Positions 28,234 to 37,036 of a stretch of 64,000 bases of DNA are shown in pieces. The DNA comes from Candidatus Symbiobacter mobilis CR (GTDB lineage: Bacteria > Pseudomonadota > Gammaproteobacteria > Burkholderiales > Burkholderiaceae_C): NCBI RefSeq assembly GCF_000477435.1, contig NC_022576.1:2108001-2172000 (forward strand), in the 5' to 3' direction. The notes below the pieces were generated by a model. That model saw only the letters and a list, made by a program, of their open reading frames with translations, ran no database searches and had not been told where the DNA came from. The first letter of the stretch is position 1, and each line of letters begins with the position of its first letter. The position numbers and the translations under genes are program-made.

Positions 28234-28908
28234 ATGCGTTCCTTGAGGATTGCCGGTCGCATCGTCGGCGCCGTGTTCGTGCGCGAGTTGCGGCTCGGCG
28301 CGCTCCACCCGGGGGAGTCGCTGTGGCCACTGGCGTTTTTTCTGATGGTTGCCACGCTGTTTGCGATGGGAACGGTGCCCGCCCTGCCCCGTGCGGCAAC
28401 ACCGGGAGTGGTGTGGGTGGCTGCGCTGCTGGCCACGATGATGTCGCTGCCCCGCCTGTACGCCGACGACGCAGCAGAGGGAACACTAGACCGGCTGCTG
28501 CTATCCCCCGCGCCGCCAGAAGGATGGGTGCTGGCCAAGGTGGCGGCACACTGCGTCTGGACGGGTGGGCCACTGGTACTGGCTACGCCGGTGGCGGCAC
28601 TGTTCTTTGGATGGGAACCGCGTACCACGGCGTTGTGCGCGTTGTCCCTGCTGCTGGGGGTGCCCACGCTCAGCCTCGTCGGCAGCGTGGGTGCTGCGCT
28701 GGCGTTGGGTGCGCGCAATGGTGGGGTACTCGTCGCACTGCTGGTGTTGCCGTTGTACGTGCCCGTTCTGGTTTTCGGCGCGGGGTTGGTGGGGGCAGAC
28801 GCGGCGGCGGTACGTGGGCATCTGTCGTTGCTCGCGGCGCTGCTCGCCTTTTCCGCGTTTTTTGCCCCGGTGGCGAGTGCGGCCGCTTTGCGCATTGCCA
28901 TGGAGTGA
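28234..28908 (+). CDS. ccmB: Heme exporter membrane protein CcmB
   Basis: A 224-residue inner-membrane protein with six predicted helices, the usual CcmB length. The N-terminus carries FVRELRLGALHPGESLWPLAFFLMVATLFAMG, and LYADDAAEGTLDRLLLSPAPPEGWVLAK in the first loop is the family signature. GAGGATG precedes the ATG. It pairs with CcmA and CcmC in the ABC-type complex. Confidence 0.94.
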   Translation: MRSLRIAGRIVGAVFVRELRLGALHPGESLWPLAFFLMVATLFAMGTVPALPRAATPGVVWVAALLATMMSLPRLYADDAAEGTLDRLLLSPAPPEGWVLAKVAAHCVWTGGPLVLATPVAALFFGWEPRTTALCALSLLLGVPTLSLVGSVGAALALGARNGGVLVALLVLPLYVPVLVFGAGLVGADAAAVRGHLSLLAALLAFSAFFAPVASAAALRIAME

Positions 28909-28951
28909 CCAGACAATCCCGCACCCCTGCCCGCCCTTTCGTCTTGCCCCC

Positions 28952-29692
28952 ATGGCCCCCCGCCCCATGCCCCCTTTCAGTACCCCCGAAGGCTGCTACC
29001 GCCGCGCCGGGCTGGCCGTGCCCTGGCTGGCGGGAGCGGCTGCGCTGCTGGCCGTACTGGGGGGGTGGATCGGGTGGTTCGTCGCGCCCATCGACGCGCA
29101 GCAAGGGCAGGGCTATCGAATCATCTTCGTACACGTCCCCGCCGCGCAAATGTCGCTGCTGGTGTACGTGGCAATGGCCGGTGCCGCTGCGGCTGCGCTG
29201 GTGTGGAGGCTGCCCTTGGCAGGAATGGCCGCGCGTGCGCTGGCTCCCACCGGGGCTTGGTGTACGGCGCTGGCGCTGTGTACCGGCGCGCTCTGGGGCA
29301 AGCCCATGTGGGGCACTTGGTGGGTGTGGGACGCCCGCCTCACTTCCGAGCTGCTGCTGCTGTTCCTCTACCTGGGGTTTCTGGCGCTGCATTCGTCGAT
29401 CACCGACCTCCACCGGGCTGACCGGGCAGCGGCGGTGCTTGCGGTCGTCGGGGTCATCAACGTGCCGGTCATCCATTTTTCGGTGCAGTGGTGGAACACC
29501 CTGCACCAGGGCGCTTCCCTATCGCTACGCGGAAGCACCGTGGCCCCGCCCGTGCTGGCGGGGATGGCCGTGATGGCGCTGGCTTTCGCCGCCTATGTAG
29601 CCTGCGTGGCCTTGCTGCGCATGCGCTGCCTGCTGCTGGAGCGGGAGCGCAACGAACCCTGGGTTCGTGATGTCGTGGCACAGCGCTGCTGA
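28952..29692 (+). CDS. ccmC: Heme exporter protein CcmC
   Basis: A 246-residue inner-membrane protein that transfers heme to CcmE. It has six helices and the tryptophan-rich WWD motif KPMWGTWWVWDARLTSELLLLFLY, with His residues in the adjacent periplasmic loops (FVHVPAAQMS; PVIHFSVQWWNTLHQGAS). The ATG at 28,952 was taken; a second Met five codons later is possible. ccmD overlaps its last 23 nt. Confidence 0.94.
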   Translation: MAPRPMPPFSTPEGCYRRAGLAVPWLAGAAALLAVLGGWIGWFVAPIDAQQGQGYRIIFVHVPAAQMSLLVYVAMAGAAAAALVWRLPLAGMAARALAPTGAWCTALALCTGALWGKPMWGTWWVWDARLTSELLLLFLYLGFLALHSSITDLHRADRAAAVLAVVGVINVPVIHFSVQWWNTLHQGASLSLRGSTVAPPVLAGMAVMALAFAAYVACVALLRMRCLLLERERNEPWVRDVVAQRC

Positions 29693-29864
29693 GTTCCTGC
29701 ACATGGGCGGCTATGCCGTCTATGTGTGGGGAAGCGTCGCCGCCACGGCGCTCGTCGCTGTGGTTGAGGTGGCCCTGCTGCGCCGCTGCCGCCGCGAATG
29801 GGTGCGGAGGATTGCAGAGGAATGGGAAAGCGCCAAATCGGTAGCGCCTATGGAGAGGGGTTGA
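29670..29864 (+). CDS. ccmD: Heme exporter protein CcmD
   Basis: A 64-residue single-helix membrane protein that stabilises the CcmC-CcmE complex. FLHMGGYAVYVWGSVAATALVAVVEVALL is the family pattern: a short N-terminus with M-GGY-x-YVW and one helix, then a basic cytosolic tail. It starts inside ccmC. A terminator follows 140 nt later; ccmE, ccmF, ccmG and ccmH are not in this window. Confidence 0.88.
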   Translation: MSWHSAAEFLHMGGYAVYVWGSVAATALVAVVEVALLRRCRREWVRRIAEEWESAKSVAPMERG

Positions 29865-30005
29865 ACCCACTCATTCAGGCCAAAACTGCCTCGCCACTGT
29901 ATCCACCTGCCCTGCAAACCCTCATGGACTATCAACGCGCAACACAGACCCTCGGTCACGTTCGCCGGAAGATGCCACATACACTCTTTTGCACCATTGT
30001 TGTAG

Positions 30006-30047
30006 CGGGCCTGACGCTGCCTGACGCTGTGTAGGCCCGTTTTTTTT
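30006..30047 (+). terminator. Terminator downstream of ccmABCD
   Basis: Seven-bp stem CGGGCCT / AGGCCCG followed by eight T. The 20-nt loop contains a direct repeat (CTGACGCTG twice). It separates ccmABCD from nhaA. The bases 29,865-30,005 before it hold no recognisable gene. Confidence 0.8.
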
Positions 30048-30107
30048 GCGCCGTTGCTGCTGGCAAGGCGATGGGGTTGAACGATTCCCATCCCTGGAGG
30101 CAGGACG

Positions 30108-31316
30108 GTGTGCTTTCCTCCCCGCACTGCCATGGCCAAGCTTGTTATTCGTCGCCGGTTCCTGCCCGAGCATTTCACGCACGAATCTGCCGGGGGCGTG
30201 GTGTTGGCTGTGGCTGCCCTGGCTGCGCTGGTTGCCAGCAATTCCGCGCTGGGGGGCTGGTACCAGGCCTTGGTGCATCTGCACGCGGAGGTTGTCTTCG
30301 GCGACCGTGCGCTGGTGCTGTCCAAGTCGCTGCTCCACTGGGTCAATGACCTATGGATGGCGGTGTTTTTCTTTCAGGTCGGGCTGGAGATCAAGCGCGA
30401 GTTTCTGGAAGGGGAACTCTCCGGCCCCGGGCAATTGCTGTTGCCGGCCACGGCGGCCTTGGGGGGTATGGCCATGCCTGCGCTCTGGTACACGATGATC
30501 AATTGGGGCGACGCCGCCGCACTACGCGGCTGGGCCATCCCTGCGGCGACCGACATCGCCTTTGCGCTGGGCGTCGTCGCCTTGCTGGGTAGCAGGGTGC
30601 CGCCTTCGCTCAAAGTTTTCCTCACTGCCGTAGCCATCATCGATGACCTCGGCGCCATCGTTGTGATTGCGCTGTTCTATACCTCGTCTTTGTCTTGGCC
30701 CATGTTGGGCGGCGCGTTCGTTGCATGTGGGGTGTTGTGGGGCCTGCATCGGCTGCGCGTCTGCCGGGTGGACGTGTACGCGCTCGTCGGTTTGGTGCTG
30801 TGGTTCTTCGTGCTCCAGTCTGGGGTACATGCCACGCTGGCGGGGGTGTTGACTGCGCTGGCCATCCCCATGCGTACCGCCAGTGGGGGCAAGGTGCTGG
30901 AACAGGTGGAACATGACTTGCGCCCGTGGGTCGCTTTCGCGATCCTGCCGGTCTTTGCCTTCGTCAACGCGGGCGTGGCATTACAGGGCGTGACGTGGCA
31001 AACGCTGCTATCGCCTGTTCCGCTGGGCATCGGGCTGGGGCTGGTACTGGGCAAAACCTTGGGCGTTTTTGGCGCCAGCCTGCTGCTGATCCGCATGGGT
31101 TGGGTACCCCAACCAACGGGAACCACCACGCTCCAACTGTTCGGCATCGGCGTGTTGTGCGGGATGGGGTTCACGATGAGTCTGTTCATCGGCGGTCTGG
31201 CCTTCGGGGGGCTGGATCCCCTCTACACCCTGGAACTCAAGCTCGGCGTGCTCTGCGGTTCCCTTACAGCCGGGGTGCTGGGCAGTGTGCTGCTGGGGTA
31301 TCGCCCACGCAAGTGA
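30108..31316 (+). CDS. nhaA: Na+/H+ antiporter NhaA
   Basis: An inner-membrane antiporter exchanging about two protons for one Na+, 402 residues from a GTG with GGAGG at 7 nt. An ATG at 30,132 ([10 protein letters not shown]) has no such site but is an alternative. The eleven to twelve helices, the unwound-helix signatures [19 protein letters not shown] and [17 protein letters not shown] (the paired Asp that bind Na+), and [15 protein letters not shown] near the end are all present. Single-gene unit by its flanks. Confidence 0.95.
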   Translation: MCFPPRTAMAKLVIRRRFLPEHFTHESAGGVVLAVAALAALVASNSALGGWYQALVHLHAEVVFGDRALVLSKSLLHWVNDLWMAVFFFQVGLEIKREFLEGELSGPGQLLLPATAALGGMAMPALWYTMINWGDAAALRGWAIPAATDIAFALGVVALLGSRVPPSLKVFLTAVAIIDDLGAIVVIALFYTSSLSWPMLGGAFVACGVLWGLHRLRVCRVDVYALVGLVLWFFVLQSGVHATLAGVLTALAIPMRTASGGKVLEQVEHDLRPWVAFAILPVFAFVNAGVALQGVTWQTLLSPVPLGIGLGLVLGKTLGVFGASLLLIRMGWVPQPTGTTTLQLFGIGVLCGMGFTMSLFIGGLAFGGLDPLYTLELKLGVLCGSLTAGVLGSVLLGYRPRK

Positions 31317-31527
31317 CCGGCTCGGTCACCCCACTACGCCCACGATCCTGCGGCACGCACCGGGATTGCCCTGCATCGCCGGGCTTCCCGGTGTGCTCCA
31401 TCGGTGTAGTGCATGGCCGGTGCCAAGCTGGTACGCGGCAAGCCCCGCGTTCCCTGGGGAATCTCCCTTGCACGGGTACCATTTATCGTTTTTCGGCCCC
31501 GTTGTACACCTTATTGCGCACCCTTCC

Positions 31528-32394
31528 ATGCAAACCGAACCTTCCACCGCCCGCATCATCGACGGCGTAGCGCTCTCCCGCGAGCTGCGCGCGCAACTTG
31601 CCACCCGTGCCCAAACCCTGCGTGAACAAGGGCGCCAGCCGGGGCTGGCCGTGATCCTCGTTGGGGACGACCCCGCCAGCGCGGTGTACGTCCGCAACAA
31701 GGTCAAAGCCTGCCAGGAATGCGGCCTGCATTCGGTGATGGAGAAGTACGACGCCAGCTTGACGCAAGCCGAACTGCTTGCCCGCATCGAAGCCCTCAAC
31801 CAAGACCCTGCGATCCACGGCATCCTCGTGCAACTGCCGCTGCCGCGCCATATCGACGCAGCCAGGGTGATCGAAACCATCTCCGTGGCCAAGGATGTTG
31901 ATGGGTTTCATGTCGCCAGCGCCGGTGCGTTGATGACCGGTATGCCTGGGTTCCGGCCCTGCACCCCTTACGGATGCATGAAGATGCTCGAATCGATTGG
32001 TTACGAACTGCGCGGCAAGCACGCGGTGGTGATCGGCCGCAGCAATATCGTCGGCAAACCCATGGCGATGCTGCTACTCCAGCACAACGCCACCGTCACG
32101 ATCTGTCACAGCGCCACGCGGGACTTGAAAGCCCTGACCCTGCAAGCCGACGTCATCGTCGCCGCAGTCGGCAAACGCAACCTGGTTACGGCTGACATGG
32201 TGCGCCCCGGCGCCATCGTCCTTGACGTAGGCATGAATCGCGACGACCAGGGCAAACTCTGCGGTGACGTGGACTATCCCGCAGTGCGCCAAGTGGCTGG
32301 CGCTATCACCCCCGTGCCCGGCGGCGTCGGCCCGATGACCATCACGATGCTGATGGCCAATACGGTGGAAGCGGCGGAAAGAGCGGTGAAATGA
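31528..32394 (+). CDS. folD: Bifunctional methylenetetrahydrofolate dehydrogenase / cyclohydrolase
   Basis: A 288-residue cytosolic enzyme interconverting 5,10-methylene-, 5,10-methenyl- and 10-formyl-THF. Family signatures are the substrate-site Lys in [28 protein letters not shown], the NADP site [17 protein letters not shown], and [15 protein letters not shown]. The upstream frame extends further but the ATG at 31,528 matches the family N-terminus. No neighbour is related in function. Confidence 0.96.
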   Translation: MQTEPSTARIIDGVALSRELRAQLATRAQTLREQGRQPGLAVILVGDDPASAVYVRNKVKACQECGLHSVMEKYDASLTQAELLARIEALNQDPAIHGILVQLPLPRHIDAARVIETISVAKDVDGFHVASAGALMTGMPGFRPCTPYGCMKMLESIGYELRGKHAVVIGRSNIVGKPMAMLLLQHNATVTICHSATRDLKALTLQADVIVAAVGKRNLVTADMVRPGAIVLDVGMNRDDQGKLCGDVDYPAVRQVAGAITPVPGGVGPMTITMLMANTVEAAERAVK

Positions 32395-32565
32395 CTTTCC
32401 CGATCTTTCGGTATGGATTCAGCATTGACTCAGCATTGATTCGGAATTCATTCTATTTTTTGTGATTTGGGGTTCGAAAACGGTCACAGCACAGATCATC
32501 CCAGATTGTTCCCATCAACAATTTTTTATTGCTGTGGTGGATGGTCGCAGGCAAATCGGCCAATA

Positions 32566-32710
32566 AGAACCAATTTCAGTAGGCAGGCGAGCCGAAGCAG
32601 TGTGCGTGGCGCCGGAGCGCAGGAACCGGAATGTACTGACAGTACATGAGGAGTCCGAGCACCGCCGCCGCGTGCAATGCGATGGCGCAGCCCCTAATGG
32701 AATAGGTTCT
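32566..32710 (-). repeat. 145-bp MITE-like element, copy B
   Basis: Inverted relative to copy A at 27,102, same length, nearly identical throughout, with ends AGAACCAATTTCAGTAGG and AATAGGTTCT. It lies in the 623-base gap between folD and the BLUF gene. The remaining bases of that gap (32,395-32,565 and 32,711-33,017) show no supported gene. Confidence 0.88.
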
Positions 32711-33017
32711 ACAGGTCAGTGGGGTGTGAACAGTATGGCCAGAGAATGGGTCGAGCACGCCAGCTATACACAGCACCATGCGTTGGCCGCAGCGAACGTC
32801 GGCCTTCCTGCACAAGTGGGATGCTGGAACAGCAGGTATTCACAGGGTACGCCAAATCGTTATCGGAACAGATCCGACGCAGGGTGATCGACGGTACATG
32901 CATTCCCCATGTGGAGCAAATATTCTAGATATTGGAACCGCATACATCCTAAGCAATAGGCACTACGTTGGATTGGATCAGCAAATACACATAAAATTCA
33001 TACCTAGAAGGCATATT

Positions 33018-36000
33018 ATGAGTGAAAAGACAAAGATAAAACTCGGTCTTATGCCGCCCCTGAGTGGCATCGTTTCACTCTATGGAGAGGAAATCTCACG
33101 AGCAGGAAAAATCGCCACGGAAGAGATCAATAGAAACGGCGGCGTGCTTGGCAGAGACATCGAACTTGTCATCTTGGATGATGGCTCACTTCCCGAGTCT
33201 TCTGTGCATGCGGCTACTAGACTCATTGATGAGTTTGGCTGTATGGCCATCATAGGCAATCTTCTCTCCAACTCTCGCATCGCGGTGGCCAATCTCGTCG
33301 CAGAACCGCGAAAAATTCCCTATCTCAACTTCTCCTTTTATGAAGGATCCATCAGTGGGCGATACTTTTTTAGTTTCGCGGCATTGCCTAATCAGCAGAT
33401 AGAGAAGATGATTCCCTATATGGCCAATCGCTTTGGCTCCAAGATGTTCCTAGCAGGCAACAACTATGAGTGGCCAAGAGGCTCTATTGATGCAGCCAAG
33501 AGAGTACTCCTCAAAGAGAATGGTGAGATTATCGGGGAAGAATATTTGTCTATTGGAGCCTCGATGGCAGAGGTGGAAGCGCTGGTAGAGATGGTAGGCA
33601 GCTCTGGCGCGGATGTATTTGTCCCCTATTTTGCAGGCTTAGATCAAATCAATCTTCTCAATCACTTCACAAAGATGGGGCTGAAAAGGAAGATGGCGGT
33701 TGTGATGGGGCACTATGATGAAATGATGGCCTCTCTTTTGAAGCCCGAAGTGAGGGAAGGATTTTTTTCAAGCAATACCTACTTTATGTCGCTGGAGACT
33801 GCAAAAAATAGAGCCTACCTGGAAATACTCCAAAAACAAAAGGATGTCACAGGCATCCATCCCATTGGTAATGGGGTGCTTACAAACTTTGGCGAAGGCA
33901 CCTATGTCTGTGTCCATGCGTTTGCCAAAGCGTGCAAAATGGCTGGAGAGGTAGACAGGGAAAAGATTGTTGAAGCGTTGGAGAGTGTGAGTGTGGACGC
34001 GCCTCAAGGAGTGGTCTGTATGGATAGACAGACACATCACGCTATCGTAAATTCTTATCTTGCACAATGTGGCAGCAATGGCAGATTTGCGATTATTGAA
34101 AATTTTGGGCAGATAGTCCCAATGATTCCCCAGCGATACAGTGCGTCACAGATCACTGTACCCTCCTTCCCACGAAAGCGCTCTGAAACACTAGATAGAG
34201 GACTAGGTTTTGCCTCCAAATCCATTTTGGATTCGACCGATATTGCTGTGATAGCCACGGATGCAGATGGAATCATTTTGCAGTCCAATAAAGGAGCGCA
34301 CGAGCTTTTTGGATACAGTGATGTGGAGTTGGCTGGTATATCCATCAATATGCTTGTGCCACCCCATTTTCGCTCTTTTCATAAGGAAGCGATCAAATCA
34401 TTTGTGGCAAGTGATACGAAAGAACTCAGAATGGGCAAAAGGGGGGAAATTGCCGGCTACAAAAAAGATGGTACTTTCTTCTCCGCAGAAGCATCTATTG
34501 CCAAATTTCAAACAGAAAATGAGTGGATACTTGTGGCCACTGTCATGGATATCACTGCTCGAAAAAAAGCAGAAGAGGATCTCACATGGAGGGCTACGCA
34601 TGATGCACTTACCAGACTTCCCAATAGAGCGCTGATCAAAGAGCGACTGGAGAACGCCCTTGCACGAACCAAAAGAAGTGGTTCCCAAGTAGGATTGCTT
34701 TTTATAGATTTAGATAAGTTTAAACTTATCAATGACACCTACGGACATAATGCGGGCGATAAACTGCTCATCGATTTTGCAAAAAAACTCACAGATCATG
34801 TGCGCCCCGGAGATACGGTTGCAAGGCTCGGTGGAGATGAATTTGTGGTGATGTGCGAAAACATAGGGAATGAGAGCGCGCTCATCCAACTTGCCGAGCG
34901 TATCAATGATGCATTGCGCCAGCCTCTCATTGTGGAAAATAAAGAGATTATCTCCACGGCATCTATTGGTTTGACGTATGGAAGTGGGGCGACACACAGC
35001 GCAGATGATCTATTGCGCGAATCTGATACGGCTATGTATGCATCCAAGCAGCATGGAAGAGATACATGGCATATTTTTTCTAGTGAGCTTCATGAGCGCT
35101 CCAAGCAGCGTCTGGAAATTGAATCGGGCCTTCGGAGCGCGATAGAAAAAGGGGAGATGGAGGTCGTGTACCAGCCCATCGTTGCTGCGCAAAATGGCGC
35201 CATACAAGGGGCCGAAGCACTGTTGCGATGGAAAACAAACGAGAAAAATATATCCCCAGCTATTTTTATCCCATTGGCCGAAGAGAGTGGTTCCATGCTC
35301 TCGATTGGGAAATGGGTCTTTGAGCAGGTGTGCAAAACACAGCATTTTTTAACTCAAAAATATGGTAATCATGCCCCATATATCTCTGTCAATATCTCTG
35401 TAAAGCAGATTGATAGCAATACCATAGTGGAGGATTTTCGAGAAATTTTGCAAAAAGAGGGGGCGGATGCATCCAAAGTACTCTTGGAGATTACCGAGAC
35501 CTCCATTATGAGCAATGTGGAGAAAAACATATCCACATTAGAGGGGTTGCGTAAGCTCGGCATGAGTATCGCAGTCGATGATTTTGGGACGGGCTACTCC
35601 TCATTTGCACAGCTTTTGCGATTGCCCATTTCGCACATCAAGATAGATAAAGAGTTTGTCGATGGGCTTGATCAACATGAAAATAGCAAGCTCGTCACCT
35701 CCACCATCATCAAAATGGCCAAAAATCTTGGGAAAAAGACTGTCGCAGAGGGTGTCGAAAGTGAGCTACAGCTTTTTGAGTTACGAGCCAACGGAGTGGA
35801 TTATATACAAGGGTACTATTTTTATAAGCCACTGGCATTCGGACAATTTGTGCAAGCGCTTGAAAATCAAAATTTGATCGCATCAGAAAACAGCGATATC
35901 TTTACTGCGATGTACGTTAGTGAAGCAGTGGATGCCATGGATAGGCACACCATAGAATCGCTGGTACAACAATCTAGAAAATTCAACAGTACGCACGGAA

Positions 36001-36320
36001 TCACAGGCTATCTGCTTTATGAAAAGGGCTATTTTTTGCAGTTGCTTGAGGGGAGAAAGGAGATTGTAGATTCGCTGTTATTGAAAATCTCTCAAGATGG
36101 TAGACATAAAAATATGAAAACGATCCTCAAAGGTTTGACAAAATCGAGGCTCTTTCATGAATGGTCGATGGGTTATTGGATTATCGATGAGCTGCACAAA
36201 AAGTTTGATTTTGAAGAACTCAACGTCAAGCGCTTTGGTTTTGCAGAACTTTCACAAGATCCAAGAGTTTGTTATGCGCTTTTTCATTCGCTCTCAAGAG
36301 AAAATAACCAACTTCCGTGA
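33018..36320 (+). CDS. PBP1-like / PAS / GGDEF / EAL / BLUF multidomain c-di-GMP photoreceptor
   Basis: A 1100-residue protein; the ATG follows AGAAGG at 6 nt. There is no signal peptide or membrane helix, so it should be cytosolic. Residues ~5-390 are a type 1 periplasmic-binding-protein fold of the branched-chain amino acid / amide family (KIKLGLMPPLSGIVSLYGEE). PAS covers ~400-520, and GGDEF has GGDEF at ~604 with an inhibitory RPGD site. EAL is intact (EALLRW at ~732; DDFGTGYSS; EGVES). Residues ~960-1100 are a BLUF flavin domain. BLUF key residues are all present with AppA spacing: Tyr966, Asn990, Gln1008, Trp1049, Met1051. Codon use is much richer in A/T than the neighbouring chromosome, pointing to transfer. 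Predicted role: blue light and an unknown small ligand jointly control c-di-GMP turnover. Confidence 0.93.
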   Translation: MSEKTKIKLGLMPPLSGIVSLYGEEISRAGKIATEEINRNGGVLGRDIELVILDDGSLPESSVHAATRLIDEFGCMAIIGNLLSNSRIAVANLVAEPRKIPYLNFSFYEGSISGRYFFSFAALPNQQIEKMIPYMANRFGSKMFLAGNNYEWPRGSIDAAKRVLLKENGEIIGEEYLSIGASMAEVEALVEMVGSSGADVFVPYFAGLDQINLLNHFTKMGLKRKMAVVMGHYDEMMASLLKPEVREGFFSSNTYFMSLETAKNRAYLEILQKQKDVTGIHPIGNGVLTNFGEGTYVCVHAFAKACKMAGEVDREKIVEALESVSVDAPQGVVCMDRQTHHAIVNSYLAQCGSNGRFAIIENFGQIVPMIPQRYSASQITVPSFPRKRSETLDRGLGFASKSILDSTDIAVIATDADGIILQSNKGAHELFGYSDVELAGISINMLVPPHFRSFHKEAIKSFVASDTKELRMGKRGEIAGYKKDGTFFSAEASIAKFQTENEWILVATVMDITARKKAEEDLTWRATHDALTRLPNRALIKERLENALARTKRSGSQVGLLFIDLDKFKLINDTYGHNAGDKLLIDFAKKLTDHVRPGDTVARLGGDEFVVMCENIGNESALIQLAERINDALRQPLIVENKEIISTASIGLTYGSGATHSADDLLRESDTAMYASKQHGRDTWHIFSSELHERSKQRLEIESGLRSAIEKGEMEVVYQPIVAAQNGAIQGAEALLRWKTNEKNISPAIFIPLAEESGSMLSIGKWVFEQVCKTQHFLTQKYGNHAPYISVNISVKQIDSNTIVEDFREILQKEGADASKVLLEITETSIMSNVEKNISTLEGLRKLGMSIAVDDFGTGYSSFAQLLRLPISHIKIDKEFVDGLDQHENSKLVTSTIIKMAKNLGKKTVAEGVESELQLFELRANGVDYIQGYYFYKPLAFGQFVQALENQNLIASENSDIFTAMYVSEAVDAMDRHTIESLVQQSRKFNSTHGITGYLLYEKGYFLQLLEGRKEIVDSLLLKISQDGRHKNMKTILKGLTKSRLFHEWSMGYWIIDELHKKFDFEELNVKRFGFAELSQDPRVCYALFHSLSRENNQLP

Positions 36321-37036
36321 CACCAGGCTGATTTCTGCACAATGCAGATAATTCCATCGCTGCACTTCCCGAAATGACGGTCACTGAGAACGTCAGTGGG
36401 TGCAGTTTGTACCCAAAAGACTGCGCTATGTCATACAGCGCGATGGGGGATGTACTCAACATGGTGCTGTGCATCGTCGCATGGGCCATGGAGCAATGCC
36501 TACTGCACCAATACTGCCCTGCTGTGGAGCAGGCAGTCTAGGCAAACTCGGCTGACTAGCAGTCTTCGCACTGCGGTGCAGTGGATTGCCTCCACCGGTT
36601 CCGATTACTGCGATACCGTGCGCACCCGCCGTTGGTAAGCAATGCGACTGCGCAGGAAAAGCTCGGTAGAGAGGACCGACGCTCTTATCGTCCCTGTTAT
36701 CGGTGTTACCGACGCACCAAAACCGTAGCATTTTGGCAGCAACCATTCCATTGGCACGTTTTTTGCGTATCCGTTATTGTGTGTGGATTGGCGATGCAAC
36801 TGTCCAGAACCCGCCGTCAAGCCTAAGAACCAATTTCAGTAGGCATACCCACGAAGATAGAACATAACAGGACGGCAAGTGGGTATCAAGATGCAGGTGC
36901 GGTTTCGCGTACGTCTTCATAATGTATTAGCGACTGATGTATGAGCGACGGCAGTCGCCTGCGTCGTCGTCGCGCCTACCCGGATGCGCTGCCAGCAGCA
37001 CACTCGGGCGCGTTCCACTGAGAGGAATGTAAGATT
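36321..37036. other. Gene-free interval with a solo repeat end
   Basis: No protein-like frame, tRNA or terminator was found in these 716 bases. At 36,826-36,845 there is a solo end of the 145-bp repeat (AGAACCAATTTCAGTAGGCA). Composition is mixed between the AT-rich genes on both sides and the G+C-rich backbone, as expected of decayed insertion remnants. Confidence 0.5.

Noticed and set aside
29798-30034. Plus-strand frame between ccmD and nhaA
   Set aside because: Ends inside the terminator hairpin, overlaps ccmD, no ribosome-binding site or homology.
36396-36826. Small open frames in the gap after the BLUF gene
   Set aside because: Overlapping frames on both strands of similar length, no ribosome-binding site, and Cys/Trp/Ser-rich compositions unlike proteins.
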